Both the position numbers and the translations under genes were made by a program. The notes under the pieces are model-generated. The model was not told the DNA's origin, did no database searches, and saw nothing but the letters and a program-made list of their open reading frames with translations. DNA of 64,000 nucleotides from Comamonas sp. KCTC 72670 (lineage in GTDB: Bacteria > Myxococcota > Myxococcia > Myxococcales > Myxococcaceae): positions 868,001-932,000 of the forward strand of contig BNCN01000001.1 in assembly GCA_014656495.1 (NCBI GenBank), written 5' to 3'. This document shows positions 52,701 to 60,902 of this stretch, in pieces (position 1 is the stretch's first letter; every line of letters starts with the position of its first letter).

Positions 52701-54247
52701 CCACGAGCGTCACGGTGTGCAACCAGGGGACCAACACATCCACCAGCACGCAGGTGGCGCTCCACCTCGCCACGGAGGAGCGCATTGTCTTGCCGCGCTG
52801 GGGAGGACCGGGAGCCCCGCTTCCGTCGACCCAGCAGTCCATCGGAGAGATGAACGTCCCCTCGTTGAATGTGGGAAGGTGCTTCACGGGGAGCATCGTC
52901 GCGACGGTGATGCCACCTCCCGCGGCCATCCCGGGCCAGCAGCTCTACCTGGGAGCCATCGCGGACAGCGACCTGACCCAGCCGGAGCTCCGCGAGGACA
53001 ACAATGTCTTTCTCAGCGGCCGCATGGCCATTGGGAACGCCCCCGACCTGGTCGTCACCTCGCTCACGGGCCCGGCGAGTGTGGGTCCCTACAGCGCGTT
53101 CACCGCCACGGCGACGGTCTGCAATCAGGGCACCCTGCCATCACCCTCCACGAACGTGGAAATCCACCTCTCCACCGAGGCCGAGCTGGCCATGCCTTCG
53201 ACGTACCACCCGGGCACCCCGATGCCGGACAGCCAGGCGTTCGCTGGCGACCAGCCGGTCCCTCCGCTGGAGGTCGATGAGTGCATCACCTTGAGCGTCC
53301 CCGCCATTTCGAACATTCCTTCCACGGCGCAGCCCAATCAGCCCCTGTACCTCGGCGCACTCATCAGCCCCTACATGCCCGGAGGAGAGCTGCGCGAGGA
53401 CAACAACGTCTTCGTCAGCGGGCTCATGGGCGTGGGCAACGGACCGGACCTGGTCATCACCGCGATGCAGGCACCCGTCAGTGCGTCGCTCTACGGCAAC
53501 TTCACCGCCATGGTGACGGTGTGCAATCAGGGAACCCAGACCTCGAACAACACCGAGGTGGGCCTGTACTTCTCCACGCAGGCCCACATCGTGTTGCCCC
53601 AGTGGAATGGTCCGGGCGCGCCCCACCCTCGTACGCAGGAGTTCATCGGGTCCTGGAGCGTGCAGTCCCTCAATCCCGGACAGTGCGTCACGGAGCCCAT
53701 CCCCGCGTCGGTGAACCTGCCCCAGGAGGCCGAGCCCCATCACCCGCTGTATCTGGGCGCCGCCGTCGATACGGGCCAGTCGCAGACGGAGCTGCGCGAG
53801 GACAACAACACCTTCGTCAGCGGACTCATGGGCGTGGGCAACCGGCCGGACCTGGTGGTCACCTCCCTCTCCAGTCCCATGTCGGTGAGGACGGGCAGCA
53901 CCTTCACGGCCACCGTGCGGGTGTGCAACCAGGGCACCACCTCCACCAGCGGAGACACGAACGTGGACCTGTTCCTGTCGAGCAGCAGCTCGCTCGAGTT
54001 CCCGTATCAGGGTGGACCGGGAGGCCCCTCCGAAGGCCAGGTGTTCATTGGAGGCCTGACGGTTCAGCACCTCGAGCCGGGCCAGTGCAGCACGCGCAAC
54101 ACGTCCGTGAACGCGTTCACGCCGCCGGGCTCCAGCTCCATCGGGTTCTTCTACCTCGGAGCCATCGTCGACCCCTGGAGAGGCCTGGATGAGCTGCGCG
54201 AGGACAACAACGTCCTCGCGGACCGGCTCATCATGGTGATGCCGTAG
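49715..54247 (+). CDS. Giant CARDB-repeat lipoprotein, copy 2
   Basis: A 1510-residue paralogue of the preceding protein, with the same start (MQQRR-PSWS), a lipobox-type signal, 11 CARDB repeats of about 133 residues and two Cys per repeat. Equal repeat number and near-equal length show whole-gene duplication rather than separate repeat growth. Some repeats share long identical DNA: the 55 bases at 52606-52660 recur at 53410-53464, a mark of recent exchange between repeats. Codon use is more GC-biased than in copy 1. It probably forms a rod on the cell surface; ligand unknown. A good terminator follows. Confidence 0.9.
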   Translation: MQQRRTPSWSRTFLLTASLLAITGCGDTPSHTEPQQIKSQSQSRGFGPDLVIREIHGPTSVRMGRPFTTTVRVCNDGTASAHSPVGPVQMDLYLSEDATLSWPTPGQPPPITQLHLSAMQVSPLEPGQCETFAFTTSATPPGAHLDGAYYLGAIVDVQQVLVELDETNNTAVTAMGMGSQPDLVITELLGPKSTRSHEPLSPTVKVCNQGTDTSPPNIVELYLSTNGVLTPSGSGGPPPTHQAILGVVPVPELRPGHCAIRQGTFPMSVPPDAAPGQPLHLGAIVDPFQHATELNETNNTFVGELLGVGDGVDLVVTAIHAPASVREGDPLNAAVRVCNHGTVLAGPTPIDLYLAVDGDVTLPGNGPPPPGQRLVGQTVAPYLNPGQCLTRPIQGAATRPAGAPQHGAVVLAAIVDATNDAPELREDNNIFVQGLIGLGDGPDLVVTAIRAPPTVDAWSPSTQASVTVCNEGTSSSSMATVGLFLSMVPSLDSRFMPTPFHATQAQVGEVMLPSLDAGRCVTRDATLHVNRPQGAPPQLEAFYLGAIVDTWADVEELREDNNVFIGERIGTGNLPDLVITSLKGPATHRRESFPVTARVCNQGSQSSASTQMDFYLTEHGFLNAPVEGGPSPNTDPYTAVFVGMRHVPSLQPGECAPLSATVESAHIPSEYLNRPIHLGAVIDPHRSVEELREDNNTFIGARMGLGERPDLVVTEIQAPPSVRISDALSTTVTVCNQGTTPAQPSVAQVYLSTEPQFLLPDWPGLGNPYPSHQMPAGDLNVPALHAGRCFTGHAHGVVNLPSGAHGEAIYLGAGIDVGATVQELREDNNTLLHGRIGVGDAADLVVTAINAPPSVSRDDAFTATVTLCNQGTSFASNAEVELYLSTQATLEMPRWHGPGAHLPETQWTAGHLHVQDLSPGQCVTRSLMGTATPPPAAMGNQPLYLGAAVDTMGNIAELREDNNTFVSGLMGVGNGPDLVITAVQAPPNVSPSATFSTSVTVCNQGTNTSTSTQVALHLATEERIVLPRWGGPGAPLPSTQQSIGEMNVPSLNVGRCFTGSIVATVMPPPAAIPGQQLYLGAIADSDLTQPELREDNNVFLSGRMAIGNAPDLVVTSLTGPASVGPYSAFTATATVCNQGTLPSPSTNVEIHLSTEAELAMPSTYHPGTPMPDSQAFAGDQPVPPLEVDECITLSVPAISNIPSTAQPNQPLYLGALISPYMPGGELREDNNVFVSGLMGVGNGPDLVITAMQAPVSASLYGNFTAMVTVCNQGTQTSNNTEVGLYFSTQAHIVLPQWNGPGAPHPRTQEFIGSWSVQSLNPGQCVTEPIPASVNLPQEAEPHHPLYLGAAVDTGQSQTELREDNNTFVSGLMGVGNRPDLVVTSLSSPMSVRTGSTFTATVRVCNQGTTSTSGDTNVDLFLSSSSSLEFPYQGGPGGPSEGQVFIGGLTVQHLEPGQCSTRNTSVNAFTPPGSSSIGFFYLGAIVDPWRGLDELREDNNVLADRLIMVMP

Positions 54248-54268
54248 TCATCCTCGCCTGACACAACG

Positions 54269-54306
54269 GGCCCGGCTGAGCGCACCGGCGTTCAGCCGGG
54301 CCTTGT
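54269..54306 (+). terminator. Terminator after CARDB copy 2
   Basis: ggcccggctga (54269-54279) pairs perfectly with tcagccgggcc (54292-54302), followed by TTGTT. It lies 21 bp past the stop. Confidence 0.75.
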
Positions 54307-54620
54307 TCCAAGCCGAGGGGCGGCATCCCTGAAAGAATGCCAGCCACTCGCCCCGCACTTCTTACACACCCGCGCGGAAGCGCGCCGCAGCGCCGGCCTG
54401 CCTTCGAGGCCCCGCCAGCGAGCAATCCAAGACACTCATCAGACTTCAGTCGCAGCGCCTCGCGTCCCGCCAGACATTCCCAGACGCCACCCTGAGACCT
54501 CCCCATGCCCTCTCGGGCACGCGGCTCATTCTCCGAGAATAATGTAAAGCAAGAGACGCACTGGCACATCCGCTGCAGCCCATCCCGCGTCCCCCTGCAG
54601 CAACGGACGTGGAGACCCCC
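54307..54620. other. Intergenic region before the propeller-like gene
   Basis: About 310 bp between a terminator and the next gene with no convincing reading frame. Near its right end it holds a candidate sigma-54 promoter (54562-54577) and CTGCAGCAACGG, which resembles the first codons of the CARDB copies and may be chance. Confidence 0.5.
54562..54577 (+). promoter_or_regulatory. Candidate sigma-54 (-24/-12) promoter
   Basis: TGGCACATCCGCTGCA matches the sigma-54 consensus tGGcacgnnnnttGCa at 10 of 12 defined positions, with GG and GC exactly spaced. Predicted transcription would start near 54588 and give a leader of about 30 bases before the ATG at 54621. Sigma-54 with enhancer-binding proteins is heavily used in myxobacterial development. 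Confidence 0.5.
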
Positions 54621-56270
54621 ATGATGGAGAGGAAGTGGCTCGCGCTCCTGTTCATCGGAGCCGTCTGGGCTTCGCAGGCCCGCGCCAATGATTTTCGTGC
54701 CGGCCAGTTCGTGAATGGGCTCAAGCAATACACGGTGGATGCCTATCCGGCGACCCTGCGCTTCACGCTCACCGCCACCAACATCGACCCGAGGCTCCCC
54801 TCCGAGCTGCATGCCGCGGTCGACCCCCTGCTGCAATCCTGCACACTCTCCCCGCCCCCGCCGCTCGTGGTCCCCCCGGGAGAACAGGTCCGGTATCAGT
54901 GTGAACTCCAGGTGCGGAGCTACGGAGACTGCCTCTCGATGGGCGAGAAGGACTCGAATCCCGCGACGCCGAACAACGAGGTCACCTTCACCAGCACCTT
55001 CAGCATCACCTGGGCGTCGGGCGCCAGCCATGCCGGCACCAATGTGCTCTGTCTCCCCCAGCCCAGCCTCTTCTGCGACGACACCGTCTATCTCTCCAGG
55101 ACCGCGGCTTCTCCGGACGGACGGCCCACGGCGCCCTCGAGGCTCTACATCTTCGACCCCGCGACCGGCGCGCTGACGCCGCAAGGTGAAGCCTCGCTTG
55201 CCTATGACGCCCTGGCGTTCAACCACTTCGACAACACCCTGTACGCCATCGCCGCGGACGGCGTCAGCCCCCCCAGCTTCATCCGCGTTGGCTCGGATGG
55301 CGCCGCGAGCATCATCGCCCCATTGGACTCCGCTGCGCCTCGCACCGCTCTTTGGACCGCCGGGGCCTTCCTCCGGGATGGCACCTATGTCGCCTTCGAG
55401 CACGGCAGCCAGCGCCTCATCCGCGTCGACCCCACCACGGGCCAGACGCTCTCCGAACAACAGGTCTCCACCTCCTTCGACCTCCGGATGACGGACTTCG
55501 CGGTGAGCCCTCGCGACGGGCGGCTTTATGCCTTCAACAATGCCACCCAGCGGCTGACCACCATCGACCCGCACACGGGCGTGGCGACCGACGCGGCCGC
55601 CCCCTCGCGCATCGACGGCAAAGCCTCGGTGAACCCCATCATGGGCGCCGCTGTCTTCACGCGCGACGGCGAGCTTTTCCTCCATGGCGCGCAGGGACCG
55701 GACGACAACAGGACCAACGGTTTCCATGCCGTGGATGTGGACACGGGCGACCTGACCACCCTCATCAAGAGGCCAGCGCCCCCGTTCGGAGACGGGGCGA
55801 TGTGCGCCTTCTATCTCTGGGGCGCGCCGCGGCCCCAGCCCGCGACCCGGGACCGGGGATTCTTCGGCGCGAGCGAGAGTGCCCTCCTGGAGTGTCTGGC
55901 CCACGGCCCCGTCTCCCTCGGCGCGCTGGGCGAGGTCTCCACCCTGTCGAGTGCACTGGGCGTCCTCTGGGCCAACCCTGTCATCGCCTCGAATCACGAG
56001 CGCCGCACACCCGTGGAGTCCTTGAAGGTCCGGACGGCGCGCGAAGCGCTGACGGCAGTCTGCAACGAGCGCTTCTTCGGCACGCCCGCGCCGAATCTAT
56101 CCGCGCTGGAGGAACCAGCGGCGCTCGACCTCGAACGGATGGAAGCGCTGCGGCAGCGGCTGGAGCGCCACAACCACTCCGGCAGGAGGACCGCCATCCC
56201 CTTGCGAAAGCGAATCTTCGCGGTGGACCCGCTGCGGGCCATGGAACGCGCCGAGGAACCTCGGTTCTGA
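54621..56270 (+). CDS. Secreted propeller-like protein of unknown function
   Basis: A 549-residue exported protein: signal peptide (MMERKWLALLFIGAVWASQARA). Residues about 25-150 form a Cys-containing beta-rich domain. Residues about 160-400 carry repeats of the kind LYIFDPATGALTPQ, LIRVDPTTGQTL, LTTIDPHTGVAT and FHAVDVDTGDLTT, typical of a beta-propeller. The C-terminal 150 residues are helical and basic, ending in a Glu-rich tail. I do not recognise a named family. It is probably coupled to the small lipoprotein gene 15 bp downstream. The ATG at 54621 is preceded by GGAG at the right distance. A candidate sigma-54 promoter lies upstream. Confidence 0.7.
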   Translation: MMERKWLALLFIGAVWASQARANDFRAGQFVNGLKQYTVDAYPATLRFTLTATNIDPRLPSELHAAVDPLLQSCTLSPPPPLVVPPGEQVRYQCELQVRSYGDCLSMGEKDSNPATPNNEVTFTSTFSITWASGASHAGTNVLCLPQPSLFCDDTVYLSRTAASPDGRPTAPSRLYIFDPATGALTPQGEASLAYDALAFNHFDNTLYAIAADGVSPPSFIRVGSDGAASIIAPLDSAAPRTALWTAGAFLRDGTYVAFEHGSQRLIRVDPTTGQTLSEQQVSTSFDLRMTDFAVSPRDGRLYAFNNATQRLTTIDPHTGVATDAAAPSRIDGKASVNPIMGAAVFTRDGELFLHGAQGPDDNRTNGFHAVDVDTGDLTTLIKRPAPPFGDGAMCAFYLWGAPRPQPATRDRGFFGASESALLECLAHGPVSLGALGEVSTLSSALGVLWANPVIASNHERRTPVESLKVRTAREALTAVCNERFFGTPAPNLSALEEPAALDLERMEALRQRLERHNHSGRRTAIPLRKRIFAVDPLRAMERAEEPRF

Positions 56271-56285
56271 CAGAGGACGACCGTC

Positions 56286-56822
56286 ATGAAGAGTCCATCC
56301 CAGGTCCGCTGGATGCGGGCCGCGTGCGTGCTCGTGGCGATGGGAGCATCCTCCTGCGACACCAGCGAAGACGATTTGAGGCGGGCTTTGGGCGACCCGA
56401 TCTTGGATGCCTTTGAGATCCGCCTCCGGGGGCAGGACGCGGTCCGGTACGAGAAGCTCCTGCTGGGCATGGGACAGGTCGACGTGACCTTCTTCGGAGA
56501 GCCCGTCCGCTTCGACCCCTCGCCCGACGCGCGCGCCATGGACCTGGCGGCCACGGACCACGCCCACCTGCTGGGCCGCTTCTTCATCCCCAGCTACATG
56601 AAGCACGTGGACATCACCGTGCGGCTGGATGACGTCGGAGCCTTCATGGAGGACGGCGCCACGGGACTCATCAATGCCCAGGCGGGAACCATTCAGTTCA
56701 CGGCCACACGCAACGCCCTGGAGCAGCGCTCGCGCGTCGTCATCCACCTGCACCTGAAGGACAGCCTCTTCGAGGGCAGGGGCGGCAAGACGCTGCTCCC
56801 CGCGACCTACATCGCGTACTGA
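56286..56822 (+). CDS. Small lipoprotein of unknown function
   Basis: A 178-residue protein with a lipoprotein signal (ACVLVAMGASSC; C near residue 24). The mature part is beta-rich and acidic at its start (DTSEDDLRRAL) and has no family I recognise. It lies 15 bp after the propeller-like protein on the same strand, with GAGG upstream of its ATG, so the two probably form an operon and may act together in the envelope. Confidence 0.65.
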   Translation: MKSPSQVRWMRAACVLVAMGASSCDTSEDDLRRALGDPILDAFEIRLRGQDAVRYEKLLLGMGQVDVTFFGEPVRFDPSPDARAMDLAATDHAHLLGRFFIPSYMKHVDITVRLDDVGAFMEDGATGLINAQAGTIQFTATRNALEQRSRVVIHLHLKDSLFEGRGGKTLLPATYIAY

Positions 56823-56925
56823 CGCCCCCCGGCTCGGGACACGACTTGTTTCAAGAAGAGACGGCTCACCGCCCCGGGGTGCGCCCAGGAGGACTCTTCA
56901 CGCGCCTCGGGGCGCGGCTGGCAGA

Positions 56926-57531
56926 ATGCGCGCCATGAAGAATTCCGGGAAACAAGTGGTCCTCGTCCGGCACGGTGAGACGGAGTGGAGCCGCACGGGC
57001 CGGCACACGGGGCGGACGGACATCCCGCTGCTCGAGTCCGGACGGGAGATGGGCCGCCTTTTGGGAGCGCCGCTGAAGGCCTGGCGCTTCGACGCCGTCT
57101 ACTCCAGCCCGCTGAGCCGCGCGGCGGACACCTGCGCCCTGGCCGGCTACGGAGAGCGCGCCCAGCCTCGCGCGGAGCTCATGGAGTGGGACTACGGCGA
57201 CTACGAAGGTCGCACCGGCGCGGAGATTCGCGCGGAGCGGCCCGACTGGACGATTTGGAAGAACGGCGTCCCGAACGGGGAGACGGCGGCGCAGGTGGCC
57301 GCCCGGGTGGACAGCGTCATCGCGGAGGCGCTCAGGACGGACGGTGACGTGCTCATCTTCGCCCACGGGCACCTGCTTCGCGTGCTCGCCGCGCGGTGGC
57401 TGGGGCTGCCCCCGTGGGAGGGCCGCCTCTTCCTGCTGAGCACGGCGTCCATCAGCGTGCTCGGCCATGACGGTGACAGGCGGCGCCCGGCCATCGTGTC
57501 GTGGAACGACACCACCCACCTGCGCGGGTAG
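56926..57531 (+). CDS. Histidine phosphatase family protein (phosphoglycerate-mutase-like)
   Basis: A 201-residue enzyme of the histidine phosphatase superfamily: LVRHGETEWSRTGRHTG with catalytic H16, YSSPLSRAADTC, ELMEWDYGDYEGRTG, and FAHGHLLRVLAARW with the second catalytic His. Members are phosphatases or mutases on small phosphorylated compounds; the substrate is not deducible. An alternative ATG lies 9 bp downstream at 56935. Its stop directly abuts the trpG stop of the opposite strand (TAGCTA). Confidence 0.88.
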   Translation: MRAMKNSGKQVVLVRHGETEWSRTGRHTGRTDIPLLESGREMGRLLGAPLKAWRFDAVYSSPLSRAADTCALAGYGERAQPRAELMEWDYGDYEGRTGAEIRAERPDWTIWKNGVPNGETAAQVAARVDSVIAEALRTDGDVLIFAHGHLLRVLAARWLGLPPWEGRLFLLSTASISVLGHDGDRRRPAIVSWNDTTHLRG

Positions 57532-58095
57532 CTACAGCCGCCCTTCCAGGAAGTTGCGCACCAGCGCCGGCCCCTCGGGCGTGAGCACGCTCTCCGGGTG
57601 GAACTGCACGCCCACCACGGGCCGCGCGCGGTGGCGCAGCGCCATGATGAGCCCCTCCTGGCTCCACGCCGTGGCCTCCAGCTCGGCGGGCAGGGAGTCC
57701 GCCTCCACGATGAGCGAGTGGTAACGCGCCGCCGAGAACCCGTCGCTCAGGCCCGTGAACAGCCCCGCGCCGCCGTGCCGGATGCGCGCCGCCTTGCCAT
57801 GCACCGGCTCCGGCGCGCGCACCACCTGGCCCCCGAACGCGGCGCCGATGGACTGATGTCCCAGGCACACGCCCAGCACGGGCACGCGCGATTGCGCGAT
57901 GGCGGCCACGCTGACGCCCGCCTCGTGCGGCGTGCAGGGCCCGGGCGAAATCACCAGGTGGGACGCGCCCGAGGCCGACACGGCGGCCGCATCCATCGCG
58001 TCGTTGCGCACCACCCTCACCTCGGCGCCCAGCGTGTACAGGAGCTGCACGAGGTTGAAGGTGAAGGAGTCGTAGTTGTCGATGACGAGAATCAC
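57532..58095 (-). CDS. trpG: Anthranilate synthase component II (glutamine amidotransferase)
   Basis: A 188-residue class I glutamine amidotransferase giving ammonia to TrpE. It starts VILVIDNYDSFTFNLVQ; the nucleophile is C77 in GVCLGHQ, and the His-Glu pair is in QFHPESVLT. The GTG start overlaps the trpE stop by 4 bp (GTGA), so the subunits are translated together. Close kin serve p-aminobenzoate synthesis (PabA) as well; the trpE partner supports TrpG. Confidence 0.94.
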   Translation of the reverse strand: MILVIDNYDSFTFNLVQLLYTLGAEVRVVRNDAMDAAAVSASGASHLVISPGPCTPHEAGVSVAAIAQSRVPVLGVCLGHQSIGAAFGGQVVRAPEPVHGKAARIRHGGAGLFTGLSDGFSAARYHSLIVEADSLPAELEATAWSQEGLIMALRHRARPVVGVQFHPESVLTPEGPALVRNFLEGRL

Positions 58096-59585
58096 CGGCC
58101 ACCTCCCTCGCGCGCCAGCCGCAGCGCGGCGGCCATGGCGCCCGCCTTGGCTTCCGTCTCGTCCGCTTCCTTCGACGGCACCGAGTCCGCGACGAGCCCC
58201 GCGCCCGCGGTCCACATCGTCCGGTCGCCATCCACGAAGAAGGTGCGAAGGGCAATCGCCACGTCCAGCGTGCCGCAGAAGGACAGGTAGCCCACCGCGC
58301 CCGCGTAGGGCCCGCGCCGCTGGACCTCCAGCTCGTCGATGATTTGCATCGCGCGAATCTTGGGGGCCCCGGACACCGTGCCCGCCGGGAAGGTGCTCGC
58401 CAGCGCGTCCAGCGCGTCGTACTTCGCGTCGAGCTTGCCGCGCACCTGCGACACGATGTGCATCACGTGGCTGTAGCGCTCGATGAGCATCATGTCCTCG
58501 ACACGCACCGAGCCCGGCGCCGCCACGCGGCCCACGTCGTTGCGCCCCAGGTCCACCAGCATGATGTGCTCGGCGCGCTCCTTCTCGTCCGCGAGCAGCT
58601 CCTTCTCCAGCGCCAGGTCCTCGGCCTCGGAGGCGCCCCGGCGCCGCGTCCCGGCGATGGGCCGCACCACCACGTCGCCATCACGCACCTGCACGAGCAG
58701 CTCGGGCGAAGCGCCCACCAGCGCGCGGGCCTCGCCCAGCTCCACGAGGAAGAGGTACGGCGACGGATTCACCCGCCGCAGCGCCCGGTAGAGCGACAGC
58801 GGCGGCGGCGCGCCCCGGGCCTCGAAGCGGCGCGCGAGCACCACCTGGAAGATGTCTCCCGCGCGGATGTACTCCTGCGCCCGCGCCACCGCGGCCTCGT
58901 AGCCCGCCCGGTCCCAGCACGCGGTGGGCGCCGCCTCCCCCCGCATGCGCGGCGCGGGCGCGTACGCCTCCGGGGGCAACGGCTGGAGCAGCCGGTCCGC
59001 CATGGAGCGCGCGCGGGCCTCCGCGTCCTTCAGCGCGGCCTCCACGCTGCCGTGCAACGACGGCCGGGCAATGGCGGTGGCCTTGAGCGTGCCGGTGCGG
59101 GTGTCGTGCGTGACGAAGTCCTCGCACACCAGCCACTCCGAATCCGGGAAGGACCCATCGTTCGGGTGGCGGTCCGGGACGGACGGCTCCAACCACGAGA
59201 AGCAGTTGTAGCCCATGTACCCCACGAGCCCGCCGAGGAAGGGCGCCTCGCCGGGGAGCCGCGCGACGGCCAGCTCCCGCCAGAGCTTGCGCAGCACGTC
59301 CAGGGGCTTGCCGTCCCGCCGCTCCTCGCGCGCGCCGCGCCAGAGGGTGGCGCCCTCGCGGTCCAGCCGCACACGGCCCGCGGGCTGCGTCCCGATATGG
59401 CTGTAGCGCCCGAAGCGCTCGCCGCCGTAGCACGACTCGAGGATGAAGCCGCGCGAGCCACCGCCCAGCTTCAGGTAGGCCGACAGCGGCGTGTCGAGGT
59501 CCGCTGGCAGCTCCACCGACACCGGCACCGCCTCGCCCTGCTCCGCGCGCTGCCGGTAGGCCTGCTTCCGCTCCTGTGCATCCAT
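58092..59585 (-). CDS. trpE: Anthranilate synthase component I
   Basis: Converts chorismate to anthranilate using ammonia from TrpG; 497 residues. The C-terminal chorismate-binding domain has GDIFQVVLARRF, RPIAGTRRRG, LVDLGRNDVGRV, TFPAGTVSGAPK and the terminal GAGLVADSVP. The N-terminal FILESCYGGERFGRYSH corresponds to the tryptophan feedback-binding segment, so end-product inhibition is expected. The ATG at 59585 follows GGGAAGTGAG; an earlier in-frame start is possible. No Trp-rich leader peptide or attenuator is visible upstream. Confidence 0.95.
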   Translation of the reverse strand: MDAQERKQAYRQRAEQGEAVPVSVELPADLDTPLSAYLKLGGGSRGFILESCYGGERFGRYSHIGTQPAGRVRLDREGATLWRGAREERRDGKPLDVLRKLWRELAVARLPGEAPFLGGLVGYMGYNCFSWLEPSVPDRHPNDGSFPDSEWLVCEDFVTHDTRTGTLKATAIARPSLHGSVEAALKDAEARARSMADRLLQPLPPEAYAPAPRMRGEAAPTACWDRAGYEAAVARAQEYIRAGDIFQVVLARRFEARGAPPPLSLYRALRRVNPSPYLFLVELGEARALVGASPELLVQVRDGDVVVRPIAGTRRRGASEAEDLALEKELLADEKERAEHIMLVDLGRNDVGRVAAPGSVRVEDMMLIERYSHVMHIVSQVRGKLDAKYDALDALASTFPAGTVSGAPKIRAMQIIDELEVQRRGPYAGAVGYLSFCGTLDVAIALRTFFVDGDRTMWTAGAGLVADSVPSKEADETEAKAGAMAAALRLAREGGGR

Positions 59586-59912
59586 CGTCTCTGACTCACT
59601 TCCCACCGCGCGTCACGGCAGGGGGAATGGGGTGGCCCGTCTCTCCCGGTGAAGGGATTCGCTGGCGGCGTTGAGGCATCACGACTGCAGCGGGACGGGC
59701 GCCATCCCCACGGTTATCCCCCGTCCGGGGGAGTCCTCCAAGGGGTCCGATATTCCTGTCCCCGCGAGGCGCAAGCCCCCCTCTTCCAGGGGTGGCAGGA
59801 GAGCAGCCCGGAGAGCGGCTCCCCGTGCGTCGATGTCGCACCTCGGGTGGCCCGTCGTGGAACGCCTCGCTATCTGAATAGGGCTTTGAGCGCCTCTTCT
59901 TCCGCTCCACTG
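59586..59912. other. Divergent intergenic region between trpE and the exonuclease gene
   Basis: A 327-bp region with no convincing gene. It must hold both promoters. A 6-bp hairpin (tccccc/ggggga, 59717-59732) lies mid-way. I saw no run of Trp codons for an attenuator on the trpE side. Confidence 0.5.
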
Positions 59913-60899
59913 ATGACGGTGACGCCACAGGGGCTCTACTGCGCTCCAGGGGGCTTCCACGTCGACCCCTGGCGCCCCGTGGACCGGGCGCTCATCACCC
60001 ATGCCCACGGCGACCACGCGAGGAGCGGCAGCCGGCGCTATCTGGGCGCACGGGCAGGCAAGGGACTCCTGCAGCGGCGGCTGGGCGCGGACGCCACCAT
60101 CGACACGCTCGACTACGGCGAGCGGCTGAACATCAACGGCGTCACCGTCAGCTTCCACCCCGCGGGCCATGTCCTGGGCAGCGCGCAGCTGCGCGTCGAG
60201 TACGGCGGCGAGACGTGGGTGGTCTCCGGGGACTACAAGCGCGCGCCCGACCCGACGTGCGCGCCCTTCGAGCCCGTCCCCTGCGACACCTTCATCACCG
60301 AGGCCACGTTCGGTCTGCCCATCTTCCGGTGGGACGCGACGGAGCAGGTGGCGGAGGACATCCTGCGCTGGTGGGACGCCAACCGCGCGGTGGGACGCGC
60401 GTCGGTGCTGTTCTGCTACGCGCTGGGCAAGGCGCAGCGGCTGCTCGCGGAGCTGGCGAAGCTGACGGACCGCGCCGTGTTCGTCCACGGCGCCCTCCAA
60501 TCCCTGCTGGAAGTCTATCGGGACGCGGGCATCCGCATGCTGCCCACGCAGCCGGTGTCGGACGTGGAGAAGGGCACCTCGTTCGCCGGGGCGCTGGTGC
60601 TGGCGCCGCCGAGCGCGGGCGGCTCCACCTGGATGCGCCGCTTCGGTGAATACGAGACAGGCTTCGCGTCGGGCTGGATGCGCGTGCGTGGCAACCGGCG
60701 CCGCCGGGGCTTCGACCGGGGCTTCGTGCTGTCGGACCACGCGGACTGGCCGGACCTGCTGCGCACGGTGGAGGACACCCGTGCGAAGCGCGTGCTGGTG
60801 ACGCACGGCCATTCGGAGCCACTGGCGCGCTACCTGCGCGAACAGGGCGTGGACGCCGCGCCCCTGGCGACCCCCTTCGAAGGCGAGGCGGAGGACTGA
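59913..60899 (+). CDS. Ligase-associated MBL-fold DNA exonuclease
   Basis: A 328-residue metallo-beta-lactamase-fold nuclease of the ligase-associated type. The metal motif is THAHGDHARSG near residue 28; others are PAGHVLGSAQ, SGDYKRAPDP, and a C-terminal SDHADW...TVEDTRAKRVLVTHGHSE. The family joins the ligase and Lhr-type helicase that follow in a conserved repair cluster. The ATG at 59913 is assumed; TTG or upstream starts are possible because the frame stays open. It ends 3 bp before the ligase start. Confidence 0.9.
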   Translation: MTVTPQGLYCAPGGFHVDPWRPVDRALITHAHGDHARSGSRRYLGARAGKGLLQRRLGADATIDTLDYGERLNINGVTVSFHPAGHVLGSAQLRVEYGGETWVVSGDYKRAPDPTCAPFEPVPCDTFITEATFGLPIFRWDATEQVAEDILRWWDANRAVGRASVLFCYALGKAQRLLAELAKLTDRAVFVHGALQSLLEVYRDAGIRMLPTQPVSDVEKGTSFAGALVLAPPSAGGSTWMRRFGEYETGFASGWMRVRGNRRRRGFDRGFVLSDHADWPDLLRTVEDTRAKRVLVTHGHSEPLARYLREQGVDAAPLATPFEGEAED

Positions 60900-60902
60900 C
60901 GC

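Noticed and set aside
54588-54620. CTGCAGCAACGG before the propeller-like gene as a remnant of a third CARDB copy
   Set aside because: Only about 11 bases match the start of the CARDB genes and nothing around them does, so chance is more likely.
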